A DNA stretch of 13,715 bases, taken from JACOTK01 sp038256565 (GTDB lineage Bacteria; Actinomycetota; Acidimicrobiia; Acidimicrobiales; CADCSY01). Below the pieces are notes generated by a model, which saw only the letters and a program-made list of their open reading frames with translations, did not search any database and was not told the origin of the DNA. Positions 1 through 6,543 of the stretch are shown here, in pieces. Both the position numbers and the translations under genes were made by a program. The number at the start of each line of letters is the position of its first letter. Positions within the stretch are counted from its first letter, which is position 1. The DNA lies in assembly GCA_038256565.1 (NCBI GenBank), contig JBBSKG010000073.1:1-13715 (forward strand), in the 5' to 3' direction.

Positions 1-790
1 AAGGTGAAGAGACCCGACAATAATCCTGAACTATCTTACGGAGTGAGGCATGCAGCTTCGTGTCCCTCAGCAGCGGGCGCAACGCTTGGCTCTGATCGAT
101 CTGCACCTGCTCCCACGACGCCGAGACGCTCTGGAGAAACGTTCCCCCAAGCGCCTCATACAAGTTGTCGAAAGTCGACGACCGCAACCGGGTCTTCTTA
201 CGTTTCACCTCGGGTTGTGCTGTGGTGAGGCGAACACAATAAGCGGGCAACCACAGAGGAGCAAACCACTGCAGCTGCTCGAGTGTGCGGAGTTGGAGTA
301 GGCCCTTGCCCGCAGACCGGATCACCTGCTCCGCCTGCCCTGACGAGGCGGCGAAGTTGTGTCCCCAGGCAACAACTTCGCTTGTTGGGCCCGTTGGCAC
401 ACTCAGCTCTCCTGCGGCACTGTCGCCGAGATGTCGGCGCAACTCGTCCGGACCCCACAAGTCGATGCCAAGATCCACAGCAGTTCGATCAGCGCCTGAT
501 CGCCAACCAGAGAGACTGACAATGATGCCCTTGTTCAAGCCAAGATCGCCCACGATGTAGTTCAGCTTGGAAACCACGCCCTTCTCGATCGGTTGCTTCC
601 AGGCTTTGCACTCCACAGCGACCCGGTACGTGGTCAACGGGTCGGACTTCTCCGCCAGCACATCGATCTCATGGCGACCGCCCGAGCGGCCTTCCAGTAC
701 TTCGTTGCACCGTGCTTCATAACCGTGGCTGCGGAAGTACTCTGCCACACGTTCCTCCAGTCTTCTTCCAAGTTCAGAGGACTCACTCAC
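1..790 (-). CDS. Mrr-type restriction endonuclease-like protein, partial (C-terminus beyond left edge)
   Basis: An uninterrupted minus-strand reading frame runs from a GTG at 788-790 off the left edge, giving 263 codons with no stop. I translated it by hand. Residues 8-117 look like a PD-(D/E)XK nuclease of the Mrr family. An N-terminal helix carries E12, followed by SGGRHEIDVLAEK with D43, then VAVECKAW with E60 and K62. Next comes a conserved-looking segment GLNKGIIVSLSGW and a WGPDEL ending. Family members cleave DNA, often modified foreign DNA, as type IV restriction enzymes. The region after residue 120 is not recognised; it contains a basic patch (KRKKTRLR) and may be a target- or partner-binding domain. 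The gene follows the PIN-like gene by 41 bases in the same direction, so co-transcription is likely. The ORF stays open upstream to 856, but GTG 790 is the first common start codon and has no strong ribosome site. Nuclease fold is fairly sure; substrate is unknown. Confidence 0.8.
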   Translation of the reverse strand, partial: MSESSELGRRLEERVAEYFRSHGYEARCNEVLEGRSGGRHEIDVLAEKSDPLTTYRVAVECKAWKQPIEKGVVSKLNYIVGDLGLNKGIIVSLSGWRSGADRTAVDLGIDLWGPDELRRHLGDSAAGELSVPTGPTSEVVAWGHNFAASSGQAEQVIRSAGKGLLQLRTLEQLQWFAPLWLPAYCVRLTTAQPEVKRKKTRLRSSTFDNLYEALGGTFLQSVSASWEQVQIDQSQALRPLLRDTKLHASLRKIVQDYCRVSSP

Positions 791-831
791 GTCATCGACC
801 GTACCCGTTGATGACAGATGGAATCGGCATC

Positions 832-1248
832 CTACGGAACGACGTGAATCGTGATTTCAAGCTCCTGGGCAATTTCACGTGTTCGGATGCCGATGTTGCG
901 TTCATTGCCATACCAGAGCTCTCGCCCGTGATGCAGCCCCGCTGTGATGGTCTCGGCGATCAGCCAGCCTGTGCCGCCATATTGTGCTGCGATCTGGGCG
1001 GCTTCGTCGAGATGAGGTCGAGGATCGAGCACTTCGAGCACTTGGGGATGTGGAGCACGCAGGACTTCGCGATCCGATGCTGGCAAGAGCGCGAGAACCT
1101 GGCTCAGCTGTCCTGTGCCTGAGGTGTGGATACGCTGCAGGAGACGCCAATGGGCCGAAACCGGCAACGCAAGGCCTTCGTCTGGGAAATCAAGTGGGAG
1201 CACGCCAAGAAGAGCCCGTACGGCCAAGTACTCGTCAACAACGATCAA
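832..1248 (-). CDS. PIN-like domain protein (putative toxin/nuclease-like), TTG start
   Basis: 138 residues. The N-terminus MIVVDEYLAV resembles the first strand and first acidic residue (D5) of PIN-domain RNases. The C-terminal GWLIAETITAGLHHGRELWYGNERNIG resembles the last PIN helix-strand unit, which usually reads D-x-LIAA...G...L-T-x-N. N115 and E116 sit where the terminal polar residues are expected, but the usual third aspartate is replaced by glycine or tryptophan (G94-W95). The nuclease site may therefore be altered or inactive. The start codon is TTG at 1246-1248, overlapping the TGA stop of the upstream 86-residue gene (TTGA), which suggests translational coupling. In PIN toxin-antitoxin operons the small upstream gene is usually the antitoxin. 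The assignment to PIN rests on motif resemblance only. It could be a distinct uncharacterised family. Confidence 0.65.
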   Translation of the reverse strand: MIVVDEYLAVRALLGVLPLDFPDEGLALPVSAHWRLLQRIHTSGTGQLSQVLALLPASDREVLRAPHPQVLEVLDPRPHLDEAAQIAAQYGGTGWLIAETITAGLHHGRELWYGNERNIGIRTREIAQELEITIHVVP

Positions 1249-1505
1249 GTAACACCAGGCTCGCAGTTACCTTCGTCAGGACCGGCACCGCCCGAGAGCA
1301 TTGCATCGACATTGCCCAGGGCGGCGAGGGACTCGGCAAAGTCATCGGCCAAATCGCCGGTGGTGATCCGCAGCAGAATCGCACGCCCTTCGGGCGTTAT
1401 GCGCGGATCACCCGCCCGTCGTTGCCGACGAAAATCCTCGAGGAGTTGTTGGCCTCTGGTCACCGCTCTATTGTGCCGCGTCGAAACGAAAACAGCGACC
1501 TTCAT
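1245..1505 (-). CDS. Small hypothetical protein, possible antitoxin partner
   Basis: 86 residues, not recognised as a named family. The ATG at 1503-1505 is only six codons after an in-frame stop, so the N-terminus is well constrained. GGAG lies close upstream (2 bases from ATG), which is tighter than usual. The N-terminal half is basic (RHNR, DFRRQRRAGDPR) and the C-terminal half is more acidic with a glycine-rich tail. That layout would fit a small DNA-binding or partner-binding protein, but no helix-turn-helix or ribbon-helix-helix is clear. Its stop overlaps the TTG start of the PIN-like gene by four bases (TTGA). It starts 67 bases downstream of the ltbR stop on the same strand, so it could be read from the ltbR promoter or from its own. 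The antitoxin role is inferred from position only. Confidence 0.55.
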   Translation of the reverse strand: MKVAVFVSTRHNRAVTRGQQLLEDFRRQRRAGDPRITPEGRAILLRITTGDLADDFAESLAALGNVDAMLSGGAGPDEGNCEPGVT

Positions 1506-1572
1506 GGCTCCAATGGTGCCAAATCAAAAAAACGCCAACAGCCAGCCTCATCGCATCGGCAGCCGGGCGTGC

Positions 1573-2244
1573 TCAGTTAGGGCGGACAAGACCCGAGGAA
1601 GACAACTCAACGGATTGGGCTGCTCTTATTACGGCTTGGCCGTAGCGGCGACCTGGGGATCGGCTTACGCGTTCGATTGGGCCTGAGATGCTGACTGCGG
1701 CAATGACTACGCCGTCGGGGTCTCGGACTGGGGCGCTTACAGAGGCGACGCCTGCTTCTCGTTCTCCCACGCTTTGTGCGTAGCCCTTCTTCCGCACTTC
1801 TGGTGCATCAAGTAATACGGAACCTGCCGAACCACGATCGAGGGGCAGGGTTGCGCCTAAGGCAACGATCGTACGAAGCCCGTGGGGGGACTCCATTGAG
1901 ACAATGCAGACGCGCTGATCATCGTGTCGAACGTAGAGCTGCACGCTTTCGCCCGTCTCGTCCCTCAAGTGTTTAAGTGCCGGGCCAGCCGCTTCTGCAA
2001 TCGGATAGGCCTCCCCCGCTGCATGACCAAGCCCAACTAGGCGCAAACCGAGAGTGAAACGTCCATCGTCATCACGGCGGACAAGGCCGTGGTCCTCGAG
2101 AGCAACTGCCAAACGATGTGCCGTTGGCCGCGATATTCCAGTCGAGTTCACAAGGTCGGCCAATGAATGGGGTCTTGTCTCAAGAACGCCCAAGATAACG
2201 ACCGCTTTGTCAAGCACACCAACACCTGTTAAAGTTATGTCCAT
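1573..2244 (-). CDS. ltbR: IclR-family transcriptional regulator, LtbR/NdgR type (leucine biosynthesis)
   Basis: 223 residues. An N-terminal winged helix-turn-helix (about residues 8-70, with SLADLVNSTGISRPTAHRL as the recognition region) is followed by an IclR effector-binding domain (about 75-215). The opening segment GVGVLDKAVVIL closely resembles the start of actinobacterial LtbR/NdgR proteins, and length is near their usual 230-240. In Corynebacterium and Streptomyces this regulator is encoded divergently from leuCD and controls leucine genes; the same arrangement is seen here, with 41 bases between the two starts. The ATG at 2242-2244 has no ribosome-binding site. TAGTCT ends six bases before it, so the transcript is probably leaderless. 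The inverted repeat at 2260-2274 lies just upstream of that -10, which would allow autoregulation. Downstream on the same strand is the nuclease-like cassette. Family is certain; the specific role is inferred from similarity and context. Confidence 0.88.
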   Translation of the reverse strand: MDITLTGVGVLDKAVVILGVLETRPHSLADLVNSTGISRPTAHRLAVALEDHGLVRRDDDGRFTLGLRLVGLGHAAGEAYPIAEAAGPALKHLRDETGESVQLYVRHDDQRVCIVSMESPHGLRTIVALGATLPLDRGSAGSVLLDAPEVRKKGYAQSVGEREAGVASVSAPVRDPDGVVIAAVSISGPIERVSRSPGRRYGQAVIRAAQSVELSSSGLVRPN

Positions 2245-2250
2245 AAAGTA

Positions 2251-2256
2251 AGACTA
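2251..2256 (-). promoter_or_regulatory. Predicted -10 element of a leaderless ltbR transcript
   Basis: On the minus strand this reads TAGTCT (TANNNT). It is separated from the ltbR ATG by six bases, which would place the transcription start at the A of the ATG. No Shine-Dalgarno sequence precedes the gene. No convincing -35 is seen, and the palindrome at 2260-2274 occupies the spacer region. Confidence 0.45.
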
Positions 2257-2259
2257 GCA

Positions 2260-2274
2260 TCTCACTATATGAGA
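2260..2274. promoter_or_regulatory. Inverted repeat, probable LtbR operator between ltbR and leuC
   Basis: TCTCA-CTATA-TGAGA is a perfect 5-bp inverted repeat with a 5-base A/T-rich centre. It lies in the 41-base divergent gap, 11 bases before the leuC start and upstream of the likely ltbR -10. Palindromes of this size suit dimeric winged-helix regulators, and IclR-family LtbR/NdgR proteins bind upstream of leuC. That this is the actual operator is inferred. Confidence 0.6.
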
Positions 2275-2275
2275 C

Positions 2276-2279
2276 GGAG
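2276..2279 (+). promoter_or_regulatory. leuC ribosome-binding site
   Basis: GGAG lies six bases before the ATG at 2286, immediately after the operator-like palindrome. It supports ATG 2286 over the internal ATG at codon 12. Confidence 0.6.
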
Positions 2280-2285
2280 TAAATA

Positions 2286-3713
2286 ATGACAAAACCTCTC
2301 GCCACACAGCCCCGCACAATGAGCGAAAAAGTCTGGGATCGCCATGTGGTCCACTCCGCAGAGGGCGAGCCCGACCTGCTTTACATCGACCTGCATCTCA
2401 TTCATGAGGTGACCTCTCCTCAAGCATTCGATGGCCTCAGGCTCGCCAACCGTCCCCCACGACGACCCGACCTAACCGTTGCCACAATGGACCACAACGT
2501 CCCAACTGCTGGGCTCGATAAGCCACTTGAAGACCCCATCTCGGCCAAACAAATGGAAGTTCTCGCTGCAAACTGCGACGAGTTTGGCATCCGCCTATTT
2601 CCCATGGGTGACCCCGGCCAGGGCATTGTTCATGTGATCGGCCCCGAGCAAGGCTTTACACAACCCGGCATGACCATCGTCTGCGGCGACAGCCACACCT
2701 CAACACATGGAGCTTTCGGTGCGCTTGCCTTCGGTATAGGCACCAGCGAAGTCGAGCACGTTCTTGCCACCCAAACACTTCCCCAAACTCGACCAGGCAC
2801 AATGGCCGTAACAGTTGAGGGCAAACTTCCCGATGGTGTCACCGCCAAAGATCTGGTGCTCGCAATAATCGGTCGCATTGGTACGGGTGGCGGCATCGGC
2901 TCGGTCATCGAATATCGAGGCGCAGCCATCAGAGGCCTTTCCATGGAAGGCCGCATGACCATATGCAACATGTCAATCGAAGCAGGCGCTCGTGCGGGCA
3001 TGATCGCTCCCGACGAAGTCACCTTTGAATACCTAAAGGGCCGTCCACATGCTCCAAGCCAGGCCACATGGAGCCAAGCCCTCGATGACTGGCGTTCGCT
3101 GGTCACCGACGATGGTGCAACGTTTGACAAAGAAGTCGTGATCGACGCAACGACCTTGTCGCCCTATGTGTCATGGGGAACAAACCCTGCACAGGTTGCC
3201 CCGCTAAGCGCCTCCGTGCCCGACCCTGCCGCCATGGACGACCCCGCAGCGCGTGAATCAGCAGAACGAGCGCTTGCCTATATGGACCTCACCGCTGGCA
3301 CTCCGTTGCGTGACATAGCTGTCGACACCGTGTTCATTGGCTCGTGTACCAACAGTCGCATTGAAGACCTCAGAGCCGCTGCAAGTGTGGCCAAGGGTCG
3401 CAAGGTTAAAGACGGCGTACGCACACTTGTAGTGCCTGGTTCGTTTCTGGTGAAGGCCCAAGCTGAAGCCGAGGGTCTCGACAAAATCTTTCGAGCAGCC
3501 GGGTTCGATTGGCGAGAACCGGGTTGTTCAATGTGTCTCGCCATGAACCCCGACAAGCTCAGCCCAGGCGAACGATGCGCATCAACAAGCAATAGAAACT
3601 TTGAAGGCCGCCAAGGCCGAGGAGGACGCACCCATCTCGTCTCTCCTGCCGTTGCCGCAGCCACCGCAATTGCTGGCCATTTCGCCACCCCCACAGACCT
3701 GGAGGATCAATAA
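2286..3713 (+). CDS. leuC: 3-isopropylmalate dehydratase large subunit
   Basis: 475 residues, the usual LeuC length. With LeuD it isomerises 2-isopropylmalate to 3-isopropylmalate, the second step of leucine synthesis, in the cytoplasm. It belongs to the aconitase superfamily. The N-terminus has MSEKVWDRHVV and LIHEVTSPQAFDGLR; MDHNVPT is at 68-74 and CGDSHTSTHGAFG follows. The three [4Fe-4S] cluster ligands are visible as C354 in FIGSCTNSR and C414 and C417 in GCSMCLAMNPD. The start is supported by GGAG six bases upstream. The stop is three bases before leuD, so the two subunits are co-transcribed. Control by the divergent LtbR-type regulator through the palindrome at 2260-2274 is likely. 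Nothing unusual was seen in the protein. Confidence 0.97.
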   Translation: MTKPLATQPRTMSEKVWDRHVVHSAEGEPDLLYIDLHLIHEVTSPQAFDGLRLANRPPRRPDLTVATMDHNVPTAGLDKPLEDPISAKQMEVLAANCDEFGIRLFPMGDPGQGIVHVIGPEQGFTQPGMTIVCGDSHTSTHGAFGALAFGIGTSEVEHVLATQTLPQTRPGTMAVTVEGKLPDGVTAKDLVLAIIGRIGTGGGIGSVIEYRGAAIRGLSMEGRMTICNMSIEAGARAGMIAPDEVTFEYLKGRPHAPSQATWSQALDDWRSLVTDDGATFDKEVVIDATTLSPYVSWGTNPAQVAPLSASVPDPAAMDDPAARESAERALAYMDLTAGTPLRDIAVDTVFIGSCTNSRIEDLRAAASVAKGRKVKDGVRTLVVPGSFLVKAQAEAEGLDKIFRAAGFDWREPGCSMCLAMNPDKLSPGERCASTSNRNFEGRQGRGGRTHLVSPAVAAATAIAGHFATPTDLEDQ

Positions 3714-3716
3714 ATC

Positions 3717-4313
3717 ATGGAACCCGTTCGCGTCATCACCGGAACTGCAGTACCTCTCGACCGTAGCGATGTCGACACCGACCAGATCATCCCTGCCGAA
3801 TGGCTAAAACGAGTTGAGCGCACTGGCTTTGGCGATGGGCTCTTTTCAAGCTGGCGTGAATCAGATCGTGACTTTGTGCTCAACCAAGCCCAATATGCGG
3901 GCGCATCGATCTTGATCGCCGGTCCAAACTTCGGCACCGGCTCGTCACGTGAGCATGCCGTGTGGGCGCTTACCGACTACGGCTTCAAAGCGGTCATCTC
4001 GTCGCGCTTTGCCGACATCTTCAGGAACAATTCGACCAAGGCGGGTCTCGTTCCCATCACGGTCTCACCTGAAATCGCAGAATCATTGCTACGCGCCGTC
4101 GAGGCTGACCCCAGCCTGGAAATCACCATCGACATAGAACGCCGCCTAGTGGCCGCTCCATCCGCAGGCATAGAAACATCATTCCCCCTCGATGACTTCA
4201 CCCAACACCGCATACTCGAAGGCCTAGATGACATCGGCCTCACCCTGCGCAACCAAGCATCTATCGACTCCTACGAAACCACCCGCCCCACATGGATGCC
4301 AACAACCGCATAA
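3717..4313 (+). CDS. leuD: 3-isopropylmalate dehydratase small subunit
   Basis: 198 residues, the normal LeuD length. It supplies the swivelling substrate-recognition domain of the LeuCD isomerase. The N-terminus RVITGTAVPLDRSDVDTDQIIPAEWLKR is characteristic, and the signature GPNFGTGSSREHA is at residues 69-81, followed by ISSRFADIFRNNSTKAG. The ATG at 3717 lies three bases after the leuC stop, and GGAGG inside the end of leuC (3701-3705) can act as its ribosome site. The gap to the next plus-strand gene is 134 bases and has no obvious hairpin with a T-tract, so the transcript end is not defined. Confidence 0.97.
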   Translation: MEPVRVITGTAVPLDRSDVDTDQIIPAEWLKRVERTGFGDGLFSSWRESDRDFVLNQAQYAGASILIAGPNFGTGSSREHAVWALTDYGFKAVISSRFADIFRNNSTKAGLVPITVSPEIAESLLRAVEADPSLEITIDIERRLVAAPSAGIETSFPLDDFTQHRILEGLDDIGLTLRNQASIDSYETTRPTWMPTTA

Positions 4314-4382
4314 GCCACAGCCTTGTAACCCAATCTTTATCATTAGCCTCTAAACCGCCATTTCCTTGGAGTATTTATTTAG

Positions 4383-4408
4383 GGAACTAAGTGGGTATAA
4401 GCGACGTC
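4383..4408 (+). promoter_or_regulatory. Candidate ECF-sigma promoter (GGAACT-N16-CGTC)
   Basis: GGAACT at 4383-4388 and CGTC at 4405-4408, separated by 16 bases, resemble the -35 (GGAAC) and -10 (CGTC) elements of promoters used by extracytoplasmic-function sigma factors. A start about seven bases downstream would give a leader of roughly 30 bases with GGGAG before the lipoprotein ATG. The overlapping TATAAG at 4396-4401 could instead be a housekeeping -10, but no -35 is correctly spaced for it. Confidence 0.4.
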
Positions 4409-4447
4409 CGAACTCTTTGTAGGTGACCACGATCTCGGGAGTTCATG

Positions 4448-6532
4448 ATGCGGCGGATGACGATAGCGACAGCAGTGGTGGCGAGTCTCGTGCTTGGGGC
4501 TTGTAGTGGTAGTCGGGGAGGGCCAAGGGTGCAACTGAGCCCTGGAACGCGCCTTATTGCGTCGTTGCAGCCGTTCGACGCGTGCGGTGACATGCTTGAT
4601 TATCTGCATCGTGAAGGGGCCAAGCGAGTCGGTCCATATGGCCTACCAAGCCTTGGGGGGTATGGCGGGGTCATGCCCATGGGTCAAGTCTCAAGAGATA
4701 TTTCTGGACGCGAGAGTTCTCCTATGGGTCCAGTTGCCAATGCTGGCTCAAGTGTCACAAGCGAGAAAGGCGGGCCGGTTTCGGCTGATGCACTCCAAGC
4801 TGGTACCGACTACTCGGGCACCAATGTGCAAGAAGGAGGCGTAGACGAAGCCGACTTTGCAAAAACCGATGGCAATCGACTTGTTGTAATTACCCAGGGC
4901 CGCTTACAAGTTCTTGACACCAGTGAAACTCGCCCGAGCCTCTCGGGCACGGTCGCCCTTCCAGGCGATGAATGGGACCACCAGCTACTGCTTGAAGGCG
5001 ATCGGGCCTTAGTGCTATCTAACGGCATGAGGGCAGCCAGCAAAACGGGGAAATCCAACCCAGACAGTAGAGAGATGCCGTACCCCTACCCTTATCAAGC
5101 ACCTACGGCGGTCTTGACAGAAATTGACCTAAGCGACCCGACCAAGCCACAGATCGTCGCTACTTTGACCATCGACGGCACACAGGTCTCTGCTCGTTCA
5201 ATTGGAAGGACTGCTCGCATTGTGATGCAGTCAGACCCCTCCAGCATGGGCTTTGTATCACCGCAAGGTCCAGAAGGAGATGATGTCGCAACTGAAACAA
5301 ACCGCTCCATCATCGATAAGTCCACCATTGATGATTGGCTGCCCTCCTACACTCTCGATGACAAACGCCCGAGTGGAAGTGCGACCTCTAAAGGACGGCT
5401 GGTTCCTTGCGATCAGGTGAGTCGCCCACCCGAGTTCTCTGGGTTTGGCGCACTATCAGTGCTCACCGTTGACCTGAGCAAGCCTCTTGGTCTGGGCGAT
5501 GCCGTCAGCGTTCTGGCAAGCGGACAGAACGTTTACGCATCTTCCGAAAACCTCTACATAGCCACCACACGCTACACAGAACAGCTCACCGACTCATCGG
5601 CCCCTCCCACTCCCTCAGCACCAACAACTGAGATTCACGCCCTTGAGATCACCGGCACCGGACCCGCTCGCTACCTGGCCTCTGGGCAAGTAAAAGGCAC
5701 ACTGCTAAACCAGTTCTCAATGTCTGAACACAAGGGCCATCTTCGGGTCGCAACGACCATCGAGTCCGTGTTCTGGGCCACCCCGATGCCCGAGCCCATC
5801 GGGCCAGATGACGCCGTCCAATCGACGACCGATCCATCCACCGCTGTCTCCGAGAGCATGGTGAGCGTGTTGGCCTTCGACGAGGGTCGACTGAGTCAAG
5901 TGGGCCAGGTCGGCGGACTAGGCAGGAACGAGCGAATCTACGCCGTGCGCTTCATCGGTGACCGTGGCTATGTCGTGACCTTCCGCCAAACCGACCCGCT
6001 CTATGTGGTCGACCTGTCCGACCCCACGGCCCCCGCCGTTCGTGGCGAACTGAAGGTTGCCGGGTACTCGTCTTATCTGCACCCGGTTGGAGAAAACCTC
6101 TTATTAGGACTCGGCCAAGACGCCACCGAGGAAGGCCGAATTCAGGGCACCCAACTTTCGCTCTTCGATGTCTCTGACCCAACAGTTCCTAAGCGCTTGC
6201 AAAACTACACGATGCCCCAATCGTCATCTGAGGCAGAGTACGACCACCTTGCTTTCTTGTACTGGCCCAAATCTGGCCTGACCGTTATTCCGGTGCAGTC
6301 CTATGCCACTAAAAATCCCTTCATCGGCGCACTAACTGCCACTGTTGACAAGACAAGCGGTATCACCGAAAAGGGCCGCATCACTCAACCCGTTTCTGAC
6401 ATCTGGGCTGGCAATATCCGTCGGTCAATGATGATCGGTGACCTTCTCTACACCATCTCAGATGTTGGCATTCAAGCTAGCGACCCATCTACCTTGGCTT
6501 CCCAGTCATGGATTACCTTCCCAGCTCAATAA
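4448..6532 (+). CDS. Secreted beta-propeller lipoprotein (C-terminal beta-propeller family)
   Basis: About 694 residues. The N-terminus has two arginines, a hydrophobic stretch and the lipobox LGAC, with the acylated cysteine at residue 19, so it is probably a lipoprotein anchored outside the membrane. The rest matches the family described as secreted proteins with a C-terminal beta-propeller distantly related to WD-40 repeats. Two signature blocks are visible: SGTNVQEGGVDEADFAKTDG near 123-142, and a block near 498-545 with YAVRF, GYVVTFRQTDPLYVVDLSDP and GYSSYLHP. Repeated (D)LSDPT(K/A)P motifs mark propeller blades. Function is unknown; such folds usually bind proteins or ligands. ATG 4445 and ATG 4448 are both possible. 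I chose 4448 because GGGAG (4437-4441) then lies six bases away rather than three. An ECF-like promoter lies upstream. The gene converges on leuA with 11 bases between stops. Confidence 0.88.
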   Translation: MRRMTIATAVVASLVLGACSGSRGGPRVQLSPGTRLIASLQPFDACGDMLDYLHREGAKRVGPYGLPSLGGYGGVMPMGQVSRDISGRESSPMGPVANAGSSVTSEKGGPVSADALQAGTDYSGTNVQEGGVDEADFAKTDGNRLVVITQGRLQVLDTSETRPSLSGTVALPGDEWDHQLLLEGDRALVLSNGMRAASKTGKSNPDSREMPYPYPYQAPTAVLTEIDLSDPTKPQIVATLTIDGTQVSARSIGRTARIVMQSDPSSMGFVSPQGPEGDDVATETNRSIIDKSTIDDWLPSYTLDDKRPSGSATSKGRLVPCDQVSRPPEFSGFGALSVLTVDLSKPLGLGDAVSVLASGQNVYASSENLYIATTRYTEQLTDSSAPPTPSAPTTEIHALEITGTGPARYLASGQVKGTLLNQFSMSEHKGHLRVATTIESVFWATPMPEPIGPDDAVQSTTDPSTAVSESMVSVLAFDEGRLSQVGQVGGLGRNERIYAVRFIGDRGYVVTFRQTDPLYVVDLSDPTAPAVRGELKVAGYSSYLHPVGENLLLGLGQDATEEGRIQGTQLSLFDVSDPTVPKRLQNYTMPQSSSEAEYDHLAFLYWPKSGLTVIPVQSYATKNPFIGALTATVDKTSGITEKGRITQPVSDIWAGNIRRSMMIGDLLYTISDVGIQASDPSTLASQSWITFPAQ

Positions 6533-6543
6533 AGCGAAACGCT

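Noticed and set aside
4..1122. Several plus-strand frames (72 to 136 residues) over the left end
   Set aside because: They show no recognisable domains and lie opposite the coherent minus-strand Mrr-like and PIN-like genes.
984..1686. Two long overlapping plus-strand frames (198 and 186 residues)
   Set aside because: They run antisense across the small gene, PIN-like gene and end of ltbR, with low-complexity, arginine-rich composition typical of shadow frames.
2630..3130. 166-residue minus-strand frame inside leuC
   Set aside because: It is fully antisense to conserved leuC sequence and has no domain.
4314..4382. Possible terminator or leader peptide after leuD
   Set aside because: No stable inverted repeat followed by T residues and no leucine-codon run was found.
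6533..6543. AGCG-AAA-CGCT hairpin between the convergent lipoprotein and leuA genes, considered as a terminator
   Set aside because: The stem is only four base pairs and there is no T-tract on either strand.
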